Assembly (NCBI GenBank): GCA_902772715.1
Contig: CACYBT010000105.1
Span: 1 to 7,335, forward strand
Direction of reading: 5' to 3'
Origin: an uncultured Succinivibrio sp.
Lineage (GTDB): Bacteria; Pseudomonadota; Gammaproteobacteria; Enterobacterales; Succinivibrionaceae
DNA: 7,335 nucleotides
Shown here: in pieces, positions 1 through 6,794 of the stretch
How the letters are laid out: every line of letters starts with the position of its first letter
How positions within the stretch are numbered: position 1 is the first letter of the stretch
Translations under genes and position numbers: made by a program
Notes under the pieces: generated by a model
Told to the model about the DNA's origin: nothing
What the model saw: only the letters and a program-made list of their open reading frames with translations
Database searches by the model: none

Positions 1-822
1 AAAGATTTGCATAACAAACACTTTGATTTTCTACTTAATATGCAGACCTCCATCAAATCTTCTTTACTGTCAACAGCAATTAAGGCCAAATATAAATATG
101 GTTACAACGATGAACGTTCACGAGAAGGGCATAGGTTATTTATAAACAGGAAAATTGACATGCCCTCTGGACCACATGTATTAGATGGATTTTTATCCTT
201 TGCTAAAAGCATCGGTTTTAATGATATTATTCCTAAGTGGGATTTTAGACTCTCTTTTGATGAACTCACCGCGGCAAAATCACTTTTAAATAATTTTGCT
301 GAGACCAAAATTCTCTCCATAGCGCCAGGTTCTGCCAAAGTAGAAAAAAATTGGACAGTAGAAGGTTACTCGTGTATAGCAGATTACGCGCAGAGCAAAG
401 GTTTTAGTATTGTGCTTCTAGGAGGAAACAATAAAACTGAATTAGAATTATGTCAAAACATCGAAAAAAATATCAAAAATAACTGCATCAATCTTTGTGG
501 AAAAACATCCTTACGGACTCTTGCTGCTATTTTATCTCTCTCTAAATTAGTGATTTCTCCTGACAGTGCCTCAATGCATTTGGCTTCTGCTCTCAATATT
601 CCGGTAATTGGTCTTTTTGCGATTCACAGTCCTTTACGTGTCGGAGCATATAATTTCAAAGATTTGCAGGTAAGTGTCTATGAACAATGTGCACAACTTG
701 AATTAAACACAAGTAGAATTCCATGGAGATATCGTGTCAAAGATAAGAATGCCATGACAAAAATTCAAAAAGATGATGTCATTAAAACTCTCAACTATGC
801 CTGTAAAAAGTATTATTTATGA
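1..822 (+). CDS. Family 9 glycosyltransferase, LPS heptosyltransferase (OpsX/WaaC-like), 5' truncated
   Basis: This is the C-terminal 273 codons of a GT9-family glycosyltransferase. The reading frame is open to the first base, so the true start lies outside the window (family members are roughly 320-350 residues). Such enzymes transfer L-glycero-D-manno-heptose from ADP-heptose to the Kdo of the lipopolysaccharide inner core on the cytoplasmic face of the inner membrane. Visible support, numbered from the first codon in the window: an APGS motif at about 108-111 with K and W shortly after, and the nucleotide-sugar site SPDSASMHLA at about 186-195. The tail pattern PWRYRV...NAM at about 241-252 and the early MQTSIKSSL and PHVLDGF stretches recall Haemophilus/Pasteurella OpsX, a heptosyltransferase I, from memory of the family. 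The stop overlaps the coaD start by four bases (ATGA), implying co-transcription and translational coupling. Family is confident; the exact acceptor is inferred. Confidence 0.88.
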   Translation, partial: KDLHNKHFDFLLNMQTSIKSSLLSTAIKAKYKYGYNDERSREGHRLFINRKIDMPSGPHVLDGFLSFAKSIGFNDIIPKWDFRLSFDELTAAKSLLNNFAETKILSIAPGSAKVEKNWTVEGYSCIADYAQSKGFSIVLLGGNNKTELELCQNIEKNIKNNCINLCGKTSLRTLAAILSLSKLVISPDSASMHLASALNIPVIGLFAIHSPLRVGAYNFKDLQVSVYEQCAQLELNTSRIPWRYRVKDKNAMTKIQKDDVIKTLNYACKKYYL

Positions 823-1328
823 AAAAAATCGCAGTGTTTCCAGGAACATTTGATCCTGTGACAAATGGTCATCTGAATATTATAAAAAGAGCTTCTCTAC
901 TTTTTGATAAACTTATTGTTGCTGTTGCCAACAGTCCATCAAAAAATACATTTTTCACACTTGATGAAAGAATAGCCCTGACAAGGGACTCAATTCGGTT
1001 CCTTGATAACTGCGAAGTTATGGGGTTTAGTGGTTTACTGACGAATTTTTTGCAAGAGCACGATGTTGATGTTCTAGTTAGAGGGATACGCAATTCTACT
1101 GATTACAACTACGAAGCACAGTTATTCAGCATGTATAAATTGTATCTTCCTAGTCTTGAAATTGTATTTTTGCAGACAGAACATGAGTTGTCTTTTATAT
1201 CTTCCACACTGATACGTGAAATAATAATTCATGGGGGCAGTATAGATAACAAACTAGTGCCTAATGCAGTTTGTCATCTCTTAGAGACCAAATTCTCAAA
1301 TAATAGTACAAACATAGGAAATAAATAA
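819..1328 (+). CDS. coaD: Phosphopantetheine adenylyltransferase
   Basis: CoaD catalyses the fourth step of coenzyme A synthesis: 4'-phosphopantetheine plus ATP gives dephospho-CoA and pyrophosphate, in the cytoplasm. The 169-residue product is slightly longer than the 159-residue E. coli enzyme, the extra being a polar, asparagine-rich tail. The nucleotidyltransferase signature PGTFDPVTNGH occupies residues 8-18, with T10 and H18 (in TNGH) as the expected ATP-phosphate contacts. VRGIRNSTDYNYE (87-99) and SFISSTLIRE (125-134) are the other two conserved blocks. The ATG lies inside the stop of the upstream heptosyltransferase gene and there is no good Shine-Dalgarno sequence, so translation is probably coupled. 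In many proteobacteria coaD (formerly kdtB) sits among LPS core genes, which fits this neighbour. It converges on mutM with 40 bases between the stops. Confidence 0.97.
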   Translation: MKKIAVFPGTFDPVTNGHLNIIKRASLLFDKLIVAVANSPSKNTFFTLDERIALTRDSIRFLDNCEVMGFSGLLTNFLQEHDVDVLVRGIRNSTDYNYEAQLFSMYKLYLPSLEIVFLQTEHELSFISSTLIREIIIHGGSIDNKLVPNAVCHLLETKFSNNSTNIGNK

Positions 1329-1329
1329 T

Positions 1330-1363
1330 ATTGAAATGTGTAATTCAAACTTTCACAATTTTT
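1330..1363 (+). terminator. Weak candidate terminator between coaD and mutM
   Basis: ATTGAAA at 1330-1336 can pair with TTTCACAAT at 1351-1359, with two bases bulged, and a run of T ends at 1363. The stem is short and AT-rich, so it would be a poor intrinsic terminator. It is listed because it is the only hairpin-plus-T-run in the 40 bases between the convergent stop codons. Confidence 0.28.
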
Positions 1364-1368
1364 ACTAA

Positions 1369-2187
1369 TTATTTTTGACAGTTAGGACAATAAAATGTAG
1401 ACCTCTGCCCCTGTATTATAGATACAATTTTATGTCCACATACTGGACAAGGATCGTTTTTATGTCCATATACGTTAAGATTTTGCACAAAATATCCCAA
1501 TCTGCCATCAGCACCGGAAAAATCTCTAATAGTTGTACCGCCTTTATTTATAGACTCACTTAAGATATCACGAATATTAGACACAAGATTTTGACATTGC
1601 CTTAAAGAAATTTTATTAGCCGGAGTAGTTGGGTTGATCTTTGTTTTAAATAGAACTTCACTGGCATAAATGTTACCGATACCAACTACCACGTAATTAT
1701 CTGTGATAGTCTGTTTGATACTTTTGCTGTGTCTTGAAAGTTTACTATAAAGATACTCAGCGTTAAACTCATCCGAAAACGGCTCTGGACCAAGATCTTT
1801 CAAATACTCACTCTCGTAAGGAGATTGTTCAAGTGGATAATACAAAACTAAACCAAACCTTCTTATATCATTGAGTCTTATGATCTTTTTATTTGAGAGT
1901 TCTATTTCAAAATGATCATGTAATGCCCTTTGCACACCTTTATCAAGAACCGTAAGATGTCCTGTCATTCCTAAATGAAGCAGAAGATACCCCTTAGTGG
2001 TCATGATAATTATGTATTTTGCTCTTCTTTCTACCTTCCTGACTTCAGCCCCCTCAAGATTATACAAATTAGGTAAAAATGGCTTTCTTAATGATTTATC
2101 ATCAAAATAGACCTTAGTAATCTTCTGATCTATTAGATAACCTGCAATTCCATTTTTTGTAACTTCAACTTCTGGCAGTTCAGGCAT
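1369..2187 (-). CDS. mutM: Formamidopyrimidine-DNA glycosylase
   Basis: MutM (Fpg) removes 8-oxoguanine and ring-opened purines opposite cytosine and then cuts the strand by beta/delta elimination. The 272-residue product matches the usual length (269 in E. coli). It begins MPELPEVE; after Met removal the N-terminal proline is the Schiff-base nucleophile, with the adjacent glutamate. K57 in RRAKY, GMTGH (73-77), RRFG (109-112) and GIGNIYASE (169-177) are present; M74, R109 and F111 correspond to the E. coli triad that fills the DNA gap. The C-terminal zinc finger has cysteines at 247, 250, 267 and 270, with an arginine at 262 in the finger. An AGGA ribosome site lies at 2194-2197, seven bases before the ATG. 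The gene converges on coaD, whereas mnmE upstream is in the same orientation but 328 bases away, so mutM probably has its own promoter. Confidence 0.97.
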   Translation of the reverse strand: MPELPEVEVTKNGIAGYLIDQKITKVYFDDKSLRKPFLPNLYNLEGAEVRKVERRAKYIIIMTTKGYLLLHLGMTGHLTVLDKGVQRALHDHFEIELSNKKIIRLNDIRRFGLVLYYPLEQSPYESEYLKDLGPEPFSDEFNAEYLYSKLSRHSKSIKQTITDNYVVVGIGNIYASEVLFKTKINPTTPANKISLRQCQNLVSNIRDILSESINKGGTTIRDFSGADGRLGYFVQNLNVYGHKNDPCPVCGHKIVSIIQGQRSTFYCPNCQK

Positions 2188-2515
2188 AATACATCCTATT
2201 TCTCGAAAATAATGGTTCCGTAATTAATTCTGTGGGATTAGCATTCCTAAAGATATCCCTAGCACGAACAAGATCTTTTCTAAACTACAAGAAGAAATGA
2301 TTTTGGCTTGTACCAGCAATTAGCCTTAGTCGTAACTAATCCTAAGATCGAATGAGATTTGGTCATACACATAAATTCTACTCATTATCCAATCTTAAAA
2401 AAATTACGCAACTAGCAATAAATTAAACTCTATTGAACCTTAGAAAAAAGAAATCTTTTTTGAAAAAAATGAATTGTTCGGATAAGAAGATTGAAGAGAC
2501 ATGTCCTTATACAGT
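2188..2515. other. Non-coding gap between mnmE and mutM
   Basis: These 328 bases separate two leftward genes. No reading frame with a credible start and ribosome site was found on either strand. The segment should hold the mnmE terminator and the mutM promoter, but neither is clear. Small structures seen: the hairpin TTAGT-CGTA-ACTAA within 2320-2340, the palindrome GACATGTC at 2498-2505, an A/T-tract inverted repeat at 2444-2461, and isolated sequences resembling DnaA boxes (TCATACACA at 2363-2371; TTATCCAAT at 2385-2393). None forms a cluster. Confidence 0.6.
2444..2461 (-). terminator. Possible terminator downstream of mnmE (A/T inverted repeat)
   Basis: AAAAAAGA at 2444-2451 and TCTTTTTT at 2454-2461 are perfect inverted repeats two bases apart, about 55 bases past the mnmE stop in the transcribed direction. 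The RNA would end the stem in a U-rich tract. The stem is almost all A:U and the loop minimal, so efficient termination is doubtful; a second T7 tract (A2463-A2469 on this strand) precedes it. Confidence 0.25.
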
Positions 2516-3889
2516 CTATTTTCCGATACAAAAGGTACTAAAAATTTTCCCTAAGATATCATCTGACGTAACCTTACCTGTTATATACCCTAAAAATTCC
2601 TGCGCATTCTTCACTTCTTCTGCACATAAAACCAAATCTCCTGTGGCCAGAATCTCCCTGGCTCTTTGGATATATTCATACGCCTTTTTTAGCGCTTCTA
2701 TGTGCCTTTTTCTGGCTATAAAGACCCCTTCAACGGGAACTATACCTAGAGATTTTGTTAAATCAGCAATAAGGGGTTTAAGGCCATCCTTAACCTTGGT
2801 GGATGAACAAATTTTTTTTAGATGCTTAAATGGCTCACGATTAAGCATTTCCAATGTACTAGAGCACTGTTCCTTATCAGATTTTGAAATAACTATTAGA
2901 ACGTTATCATCACCAAATTCAAATTCTTTAACTTTCTCGTAAGTATCTAAAATCCCATCTGGTTTATCTGAACCATCTACCATAAATAGCACAAGATCTG
3001 CATTTTTTAATTCATTGATAGCCTTTTTGATACCAATAGCCTCTATTTCATCACTAGGTTTATCTCTAATTCCAGCGGTATCAATAATACTGACAGGAAT
3101 ACCTTCTATTTCAATCTGTGCTGTCAGTACATCTCTGGTAGTACCTGGAATATTAGTAACAATAGCCTTTTCGGCTCCGGATAACGCATTGAGTAGACTT
3201 GATTTTCCAGCATTGGGCAGCCCCGCCAAAACAATTTTAGCTCCCTCATTTAGTTTTAAGCCTTGCGCTGCAATATCTAGTGTTTCTTTAGCCAAAGATT
3301 CAATTTTATCTAGCTCTAAATCTGTTTTTCCTGATTCATAAAAATCCTCATGCTCCTCAGGAAAATCAAGACAAGCCTCTAATCTGACCCTAAAATTAGT
3401 TAGAATATCCGTTAGCATTTCAACCTTATCGGCAAAACAGCCTTCTAATGACTGTATAGCAGCACGAGCTGCACTTTCCGACTCAGACGAAATCAAATCC
3501 TCTACAGCCTCAGCTGCAGTTAAATCCATTTTATTGTTTAAAAAAGCCCTTTTGGTATATTCTCCAGGTTCAGCCTGTCTTACTCCATTGATACTTAATA
3601 TTGCATTTAACAATCTTTTTGGAGTTATAAGTCCACCGTGTCCCTGCAATTCAATAACATCTTCCCCAGTATAAGAATTTGGAGCCATAAAATACAAAAT
3701 AATACCCTCATCAATAATCTCATTGTTAAGAGTAAATTTTCTAAAATAAGCTTTTCTAGGTTCAGGTGTTATACCTGCTATTACTTTTGCAACATGAAGC
3801 GATAAGGGACCAGAAATTCTTATGACCGAGATTCCACCCCTTCCTTGAGGGGTGGCGATTGCCGCAATAGTATCATCAATATTAGACAT
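2516..3889 (-). CDS. mnmE: tRNA uridine-5-carboxymethylaminomethyl modification GTPase MnmE
   Basis: MnmE works with MnmG to place a carboxymethylaminomethyl or aminomethyl group on U34 of tRNAs that read NNA/NNG codons. The 457-residue product matches E. coli (454). The N-terminal tetrahydrofolate-binding domain spans about 1-118 and the helical domain lies on either side of the inserted G domain. The G domain (about 216-380) shows G1 GLPNAGKS (223-230), the K-loop and G2 region with PGTTRD (248-253), and G3 DTAG (270-273). The G4 motif reads SKSD (335-338) instead of NKxD. The C-terminal FCIGK (453-457), whose cysteine is needed for modification, is intact. The ATG lies 19 bases after the yidC stop and the ribosome site is weak (GAG about 15 bases upstream). 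It is the last gene of the rpmH-rnpA-yidD-yidC-mnmE block. Confidence 0.97.
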   Translation of the reverse strand: MSNIDDTIAAIATPQGRGGISVIRISGPLSLHVAKVIAGITPEPRKAYFRKFTLNNEIIDEGIILYFMAPNSYTGEDVIELQGHGGLITPKRLLNAILSINGVRQAEPGEYTKRAFLNNKMDLTAAEAVEDLISSESESAARAAIQSLEGCFADKVEMLTDILTNFRVRLEACLDFPEEHEDFYESGKTDLELDKIESLAKETLDIAAQGLKLNEGAKIVLAGLPNAGKSSLLNALSGAEKAIVTNIPGTTRDVLTAQIEIEGIPVSIIDTAGIRDKPSDEIEAIGIKKAINELKNADLVLFMVDGSDKPDGILDTYEKVKEFEFGDDNVLIVISKSDKEQCSSTLEMLNREPFKHLKKICSSTKVKDGLKPLIADLTKSLGIVPVEGVFIARKRHIEALKKAYEYIQRAREILATGDLVLCAEEVKNAQEFLGYITGKVTSDDILGKIFSTFCIGK

Positions 3890-3908
3890 ATACGATCACA
3901 TCTCGTAT

Positions 3909-5510
3909 TTATTTTAGTCCACGTTTTTCAAGAGAACGATAGATAATAAATTGCTGGAGAATGGTAAAACAATTTGACACTAACCAGTAAAGAGTCAAAC
4001 CAGCAGGAAAAGTACAAAACATAAAAGTAAAGACAAATGGCATAGCCATAAATATCTTCCTCTGCATAGGGTCTTGTATTGGTGTTGGGGACATCTTCTG
4101 AAGTAAAAACATTGTAATACCATATAAAATAGGTAAAACAAAATAAGGATCTTTAACAGATAGATCTGTAATCCAAAGCATAAAACTAGATTGTCTTAAT
4201 TCGGTTGATTCCATCAAAGTCCAATATAATGCGATAAAAATAGGCATCTGAATAAGTAATGGTAAACAGCCACCTAAAGGGTTAACCTTCTCTGTCTTAT
4301 AGAGTTTCATGGTTTCCTGACCAACTTTCTGTCGATCATCCTTGTATCTATCACGAATTTCCATGAGTTTTGGCTGTAGCAGTCTCATTTTTGCCATAGA
4401 TGTGTACTGAGCCTTGGTTAGTGGGAACATACAAGAACGCACAACTATGGTTAAGACTATAATGGAGAAACCCCAATTGCCAATGATTGACTGAATAAAA
4501 TTCAAGATCTTAAACAAAGGAATTGATAAAAACCATAACCACCCGTAATCTACCGTAAGATCAAGATTCTTTGCCACTTTTTCCATAGCATCTTGATTTT
4601 TAGGACCAACCCATAATTTAGCATTAAGATTTTTTTGGCTATTAGGGGCAATGCTAACATTATCAGTTCTGATTCCTATGATGGCTGTCGTATTGTTATC
4701 GGCATGATTAGAATAAATCACATTGCCACTATCGTTATCACCATTTATCCAAGCAGAAACAAAATAATGCTGAATCATAGCAACCCAGCCCTCTTTTGTC
4801 TTTACGTTATATGGCTGATCCTCGATGATATCATCTAGCTGTTTTTTCTCATACCTGCTGTCATCTGATGAATACGCAGTTCCTCTGTATGCACTTGCAA
4901 CCATGGCAAAACCTGATGTATTCTGCAAATATGAATCATCAGCAGTCTGCTTCAACTGATTGTACATACATAAATTCAGTTCTTTATCTGACTTATTTTC
5001 AATATCATAGCTTACGTTAACAACGTATGAATCTCTTTCAACAGTATATTTCTTAATATATGTAACGTTGTCTTTTTCATATTTTAAGACAGCCGTAACA
5101 GAGTTTTCGCCATCCTTTAATCTATATTCACTAGCATCTGACTTAAATTCTGGTCTTTGCTGAATATCTATACCATCTCTTCCAGCAAGTCCACTTTGAG
5201 CTTGGTATTTGTACTGAGGGGTAGTCATTAACAAATGAAATGGATCAGGTTTATCCTGCTCTTGTTTAAGCTTTAACAGCTTTGCATCAATAATATCGCC
5301 ACCTTTTAAATTAACGGACAACTCAAGGTTATCAGTACATAACTTGATTACGTTTCCAACTGCAGAATCTGCATTTATATCCTGAGCCTCAAGGGATGCG
5401 ACATGTTCAGCCATTTTCTGTGCATTAACTTTATCGGCATTCCAATCCCAAAAGAGAAACATGCCCGCACACAAAAGTAGAATAAATAATAAATTTCTTT
5501 GTTGTTCCAT
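3909..5510 (-). CDS. yidC: Membrane protein insertase YidC
   Basis: YidC inserts and folds inner-membrane proteins, alone or with SecYEG. The 533-residue product is close to E. coli (548) and has the full Gram-negative architecture. An N-terminal membrane anchor lies at about 7-22, followed by the large periplasmic domain to about 320. The conserved five-helix core follows: segments near 325-343, 347-364, 416-433, 456-471 and 486-525. The hydrophilic-groove arginine is R358 in VVRSCMFPLT, followed by KAQYTSMAKM as in E. coli, and the cytoplasmic helical hairpin lies between about 366 and 410. The PLGGCLPLLIQMP block (411-423) is also conserved. The tail is basic (KRGLK). An AGGA ribosome site lies at 5520-5523, nine bases before the ATG. 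Only 20 bases separate it from yidD and 19 from mnmE, so it is in the same operon. Confidence 0.98.
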   Translation of the reverse strand: MEQQRNLLFILLLCAGMFLFWDWNADKVNAQKMAEHVASLEAQDINADSAVGNVIKLCTDNLELSVNLKGGDIIDAKLLKLKQEQDKPDPFHLLMTTPQYKYQAQSGLAGRDGIDIQQRPEFKSDASEYRLKDGENSVTAVLKYEKDNVTYIKKYTVERDSYVVNVSYDIENKSDKELNLCMYNQLKQTADDSYLQNTSGFAMVASAYRGTAYSSDDSRYEKKQLDDIIEDQPYNVKTKEGWVAMIQHYFVSAWINGDNDSGNVIYSNHADNNTTAIIGIRTDNVSIAPNSQKNLNAKLWVGPKNQDAMEKVAKNLDLTVDYGWLWFLSIPLFKILNFIQSIIGNWGFSIIVLTIVVRSCMFPLTKAQYTSMAKMRLLQPKLMEIRDRYKDDRQKVGQETMKLYKTEKVNPLGGCLPLLIQMPIFIALYWTLMESTELRQSSFMLWITDLSVKDPYFVLPILYGITMFLLQKMSPTPIQDPMQRKIFMAMPFVFTFMFCTFPAGLTLYWLVSNCFTILQQFIIYRSLEKRGLK

Positions 5511-5530
5511 TTTTAATAATCCTAATATGA

Positions 5531-5773
5531 TTATTTAGTTTTTTTGGGTACTGGATCATAACCACCCGGATTGAGCGGATGACATCTAAGAATTCTTTTG
5601 ATCCCCAAATAAATTCCCTTAATTGCTCCCCATTCTTTTATCGCTTCAAGTGTATACTGGGAACAGCTAGGATAAAATCGACAATGTTGCCCCAACATTG
5701 GACTTATGATCACTTGGTAGAATCGAATCAAGGCTATCGCTAATTTTCCAAACGGTGAGATATTTGTTGCCAT
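5531..5773 (-). CDS. yidD: Membrane protein insertion efficiency factor YidD
   Basis: YidD is a small protein attached to the inner membrane through an amphipathic N-terminal segment. It improves YidC-dependent insertion. The 80-residue product is about E. coli length (85) and aligns from its first residue. The features are the amphipathic stretch at about 8-24 (ALIRFYQ at 14-20), ISPMLG (23-28), the cysteine-rich block HCRFYPSCS (30-38), then KGIYLGIKRILRCHPLNPGG (52-71) and DPVP (73-76), with C31, C37 and C64. The start lies 34 bases inside the end of rnpA in another frame. The overlap is supported because the overlapping codons give the expected family N-terminus (SPFGKLAIALIRFYQ). No clear Shine-Dalgarno sequence precedes it, so coupling to rnpA translation is likely. 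Confidence 0.96.
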   Translation of the reverse strand: MATNISPFGKLAIALIRFYQVIISPMLGQHCRFYPSCSQYTLEAIKEWGAIKGIYLGIKRILRCHPLNPGGYDPVPKKTK

Positions 5774-6099
5774 AATTTTCTAAATATTTCACTAAGTTCC
5801 GAATTAGCCATATTGTTTATTTTGGGTTTGGCGATCACAACTAAGTCAATATTAGGAAGAGAATGTTGATTCAGTCGAAATGTTTCTCTGGCGATTCGTT
5901 TAACTCGATTTCGCCACACAGCTCTTTTTAAGACCTTTTTAGGCACAATCAACCCTAATCGTGGGTGGTTAAGTTCTGTATTAACTCTTGCTAATACGAG
6001 AACACCATAAACACTTGCACGAATAGGGTTTTTGAATACCTTATCATATTCCTCTGACCTAAGTATTCTAACCGACCGAGGAAAGGTATTATTAGTCAT
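5740..6099 (-). CDS. rnpA: Ribonuclease P protein component
   Basis: RnpA is the protein subunit of RNase P. It binds the 5' leader of precursor tRNA and helps the catalytic RNA (rnpB, not in this window) process it. The 119-residue product equals the E. coli length. It starts with a FPRxxRI-type N-terminus (residues 6-12), carries NHPRLGLIVPKK (44-55) and has the family signature RNRVKRIARE at 63-72, the arginine-rich helix in the left-handed crossover that contacts RNA. It is strongly basic. The ATG overlaps the end of rpmH by eight bases. Alignment with the E. coli N-terminus supports this start despite the lack of a good ribosome site, suggesting translational coupling with rpmH. Its 3' end overlaps yidD by 34 bases. 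Confidence 0.96.
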   Translation of the reverse strand: MTNNTFPRSVRILRSEEYDKVFKNPIRASVYGVLVLARVNTELNHPRLGLIVPKKVLKRAVWRNRVKRIARETFRLNQHSLPNIDLVVIAKPKINNMANSELSEIFRKLWQQISHRLEN

Positions 6100-6235
6100 T
6101 AACTGTTGTTAAACGCTTGCGACCTTTTGCACGACGACGAGATAAGACTTTACGACCGTCAGCAGTACGCATACGAACACGGAAACCATGTGTTTTTTTA
6201 CGCTTAGCAACATTTGGCTGAAAAGTGCGTTTCAT
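6092..6235 (-). CDS. rpmH: 50S ribosomal protein L34
   Basis: L34 is a short, very basic protein of the large ribosomal subunit. The 47-residue product starts MKRTFQPNVAKRKKTHGF and continues RVRMRTADGRKVLSRRRAKG, the family signature, with a variable tail TTVND. Length is one residue more than E. coli L34. A GGAG ribosome site is at 6242-6245, six bases before the ATG. It is the first gene of the leftward operon. Its stop lies inside the rnpA start region (eight-base overlap), whereas E. coli has a short spacer between these genes. Confidence 0.98.
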   Translation of the reverse strand: MKRTFQPNVAKRKKTHGFRVRMRTADGRKVLSRRRAKGRKRLTTVND

Positions 6236-6241
6236 TTATAA

Positions 6242-6300
6242 CTCCAGCGACGGAAAACCGTCTTCCTATAAAAAAAAGTGAAGATAATAATAAATCTTTT
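6242..6300 (-). promoter_or_regulatory. rpmH leader: GC hairpin next to the ribosome site, plus AT hairpin with T-run
   Basis: Reading in the rpmH direction, AAGAT/ATCTT (paired between 6294-6298 and 6281-6285) is followed within a few bases by an eight-T run at 6270-6277. Then comes a perfect hairpin, GACGG-TTTT-CCGTC, at 6249-6262. Its 3' edge is three bases from the GGAG ribosome site at 6242-6245. The second hairpin is the most GC-rich element in the leader. It could stabilise the 5' end or tune translation of L34; that role is inference. Confidence 0.5.
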
Positions 6301-6328
6301 TAGATCATCATACTACACGAAGTACGAT

Positions 6329-6358
6329 ATTTTACATTGTTATTGTACTTAAGGTCAA
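6329..6358 (-). promoter_or_regulatory. Promoter of the rpmH-rnpA-yidD-yidC-mnmE operon
   Basis: On the reverse strand TTGACC (6353-6358) is separated by 18 bases from TAAAAT (6329-6334), a good sigma-70 match. It predicts a start near 6322 and a leader of about 87 bases before the rpmH ATG. No other equally good pair was seen in the leader. Confidence 0.7.
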
Positions 6359-6430
6359 CACGATTATGTGTTAAAATCTGATTCTGCATTTATTACTAGT
6401 TTAATAGTCAGTTAAATTTTAATAAAATAA

Positions 6431-6461
6431 CCTTTTTGATACATGCGGATTTTTCAAAAGG
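6431..6461. repeat. Inverted repeat, possible hairpin
   Basis: CCTTTTTGA at 6431-6439 pairs with TCAAAAGG at 6454-6461 as eight base pairs with one bulged T and a 14-base loop. On the reverse strand it is followed by a T-rich stretch (6421-6430 region), so it might stop leftward transcription before the rpmH promoter. No run of T follows on the forward strand. Confidence 0.35.
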
Positions 6462-6522
6462 CACCTTAAAATCTGTCAATTAGGATGGGAAATATGGTGC
6501 TGAGTTAGACAGGTGTATTTTG

Positions 6523-6552
6523 TTGCATTTCTTGACTCCCATTTCCTATAAT
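6523..6552 (+). promoter_or_regulatory. Candidate promoter reading toward dnaA
   Basis: A perfect TATAAT lies at 6547-6552. TTGCAT at 6523-6528 sits 18 bases upstream as a weak -35 element (three of six bases match). The predicted start is near 6559, just ahead of the structured segment at 6564-6777. A TTGACT at 6532-6537 is too close to serve as -35. It could drive a separate small RNA or an upstream dnaA transcript with a 430-base leader. Confidence 0.5.
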
Positions 6553-6558
6553 AAACAT

Positions 6559-6780
6559 TGAAAAGGTAAGACATGTACTCCTTGAAGCGAGTATAGAAAA
6601 AAATGGAAGCAACTGTAGTCTTTAAAATGGCTACGTTTGCGTGATTCTCATTAAGAGAGTAACAGAAATCACAATGTCACAAGCAAGTTAAACAATAAGC
6701 CTCGGAAGAGGGGCTCCCCTTGTTTAACAAGTGAAGGAAGTCAACTTAAAATTTCGTAAATTGGTGTTCTTTTACCTGGA
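6559..6780 (+). ncRNA. Candidate structured RNA of unknown family, or structured dnaA leader
   Basis: This is a pairing pattern read by eye, not a recognised family. A closing stem joins AGGTAA (6564-6569) to TTACCT (6772-6777). Inside are four hairpins. The first is TACTC (6576-6580) with GAGTA (6589-6593). The second is a ten-pair stem with one mismatch and one wobble, 6609-6618 with 6631-6640. The third is GTGATT (6641-6646) with AATCAC (6667-6672), directly abutting the second. The fourth is GTTAAACAA (6687-6695) with TTGTTTAAC (6720-6728), enclosing CCTC-GGAA-GAGG (6700-6711). A -10 element ends seven bases before the predicted start. No T-run terminator follows. It does not resemble 6S RNA, 4.5S RNA, tmRNA or RNase P RNA in conserved blocks. 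GGA triplets in loops or linkers (6605, 6704, 6736, 6778) could bind CsrA, which is speculative. Confidence 0.45.
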
Positions 6781-6794
6781 GAATCTATTTATTT

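Noticed and set aside
1834..1844. A near-perfect DnaA box (AGTGGATAA) within mutM.
   Set aside because: It is a single copy inside conserved coding sequence and lies far from the spacer, so chance is the simplest explanation.
2433..2942. A 169-codon forward frame opposite the 3' half of mnmE.
   Set aside because: It is antisense to a well-supported gene, begins with TTG without a ribosome site, and shows no family motif.
3015..3341. A 108-codon hydrophobic forward frame opposite the MnmE G domain.
   Set aside because: It is the complement shadow of conserved mnmE codons and has no independent start signal.
6476..6574. A 32-codon reverse-strand frame with AAGGAG close to its ATG.
   Set aside because: The ribosome site is only three bases from the start, composition is not protein-like, and it runs antisense through the candidate promoter and RNA; no homology is recognisable.
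6700..6728. Rho-independent terminator at the CCTC-GGAA-GAGG / TTGTTTAAC hairpin.
   Set aside because: No run of T follows on either strand.
6559..6780. Identity of the structured segment as 6S RNA, 4.5S RNA, tmRNA or RNase P RNA.
   Set aside because: None of the conserved blocks of those RNAs is present (for example the 4.5S GGAAGGAAGCAGC-type core or the tmRNA tRNA-like end).
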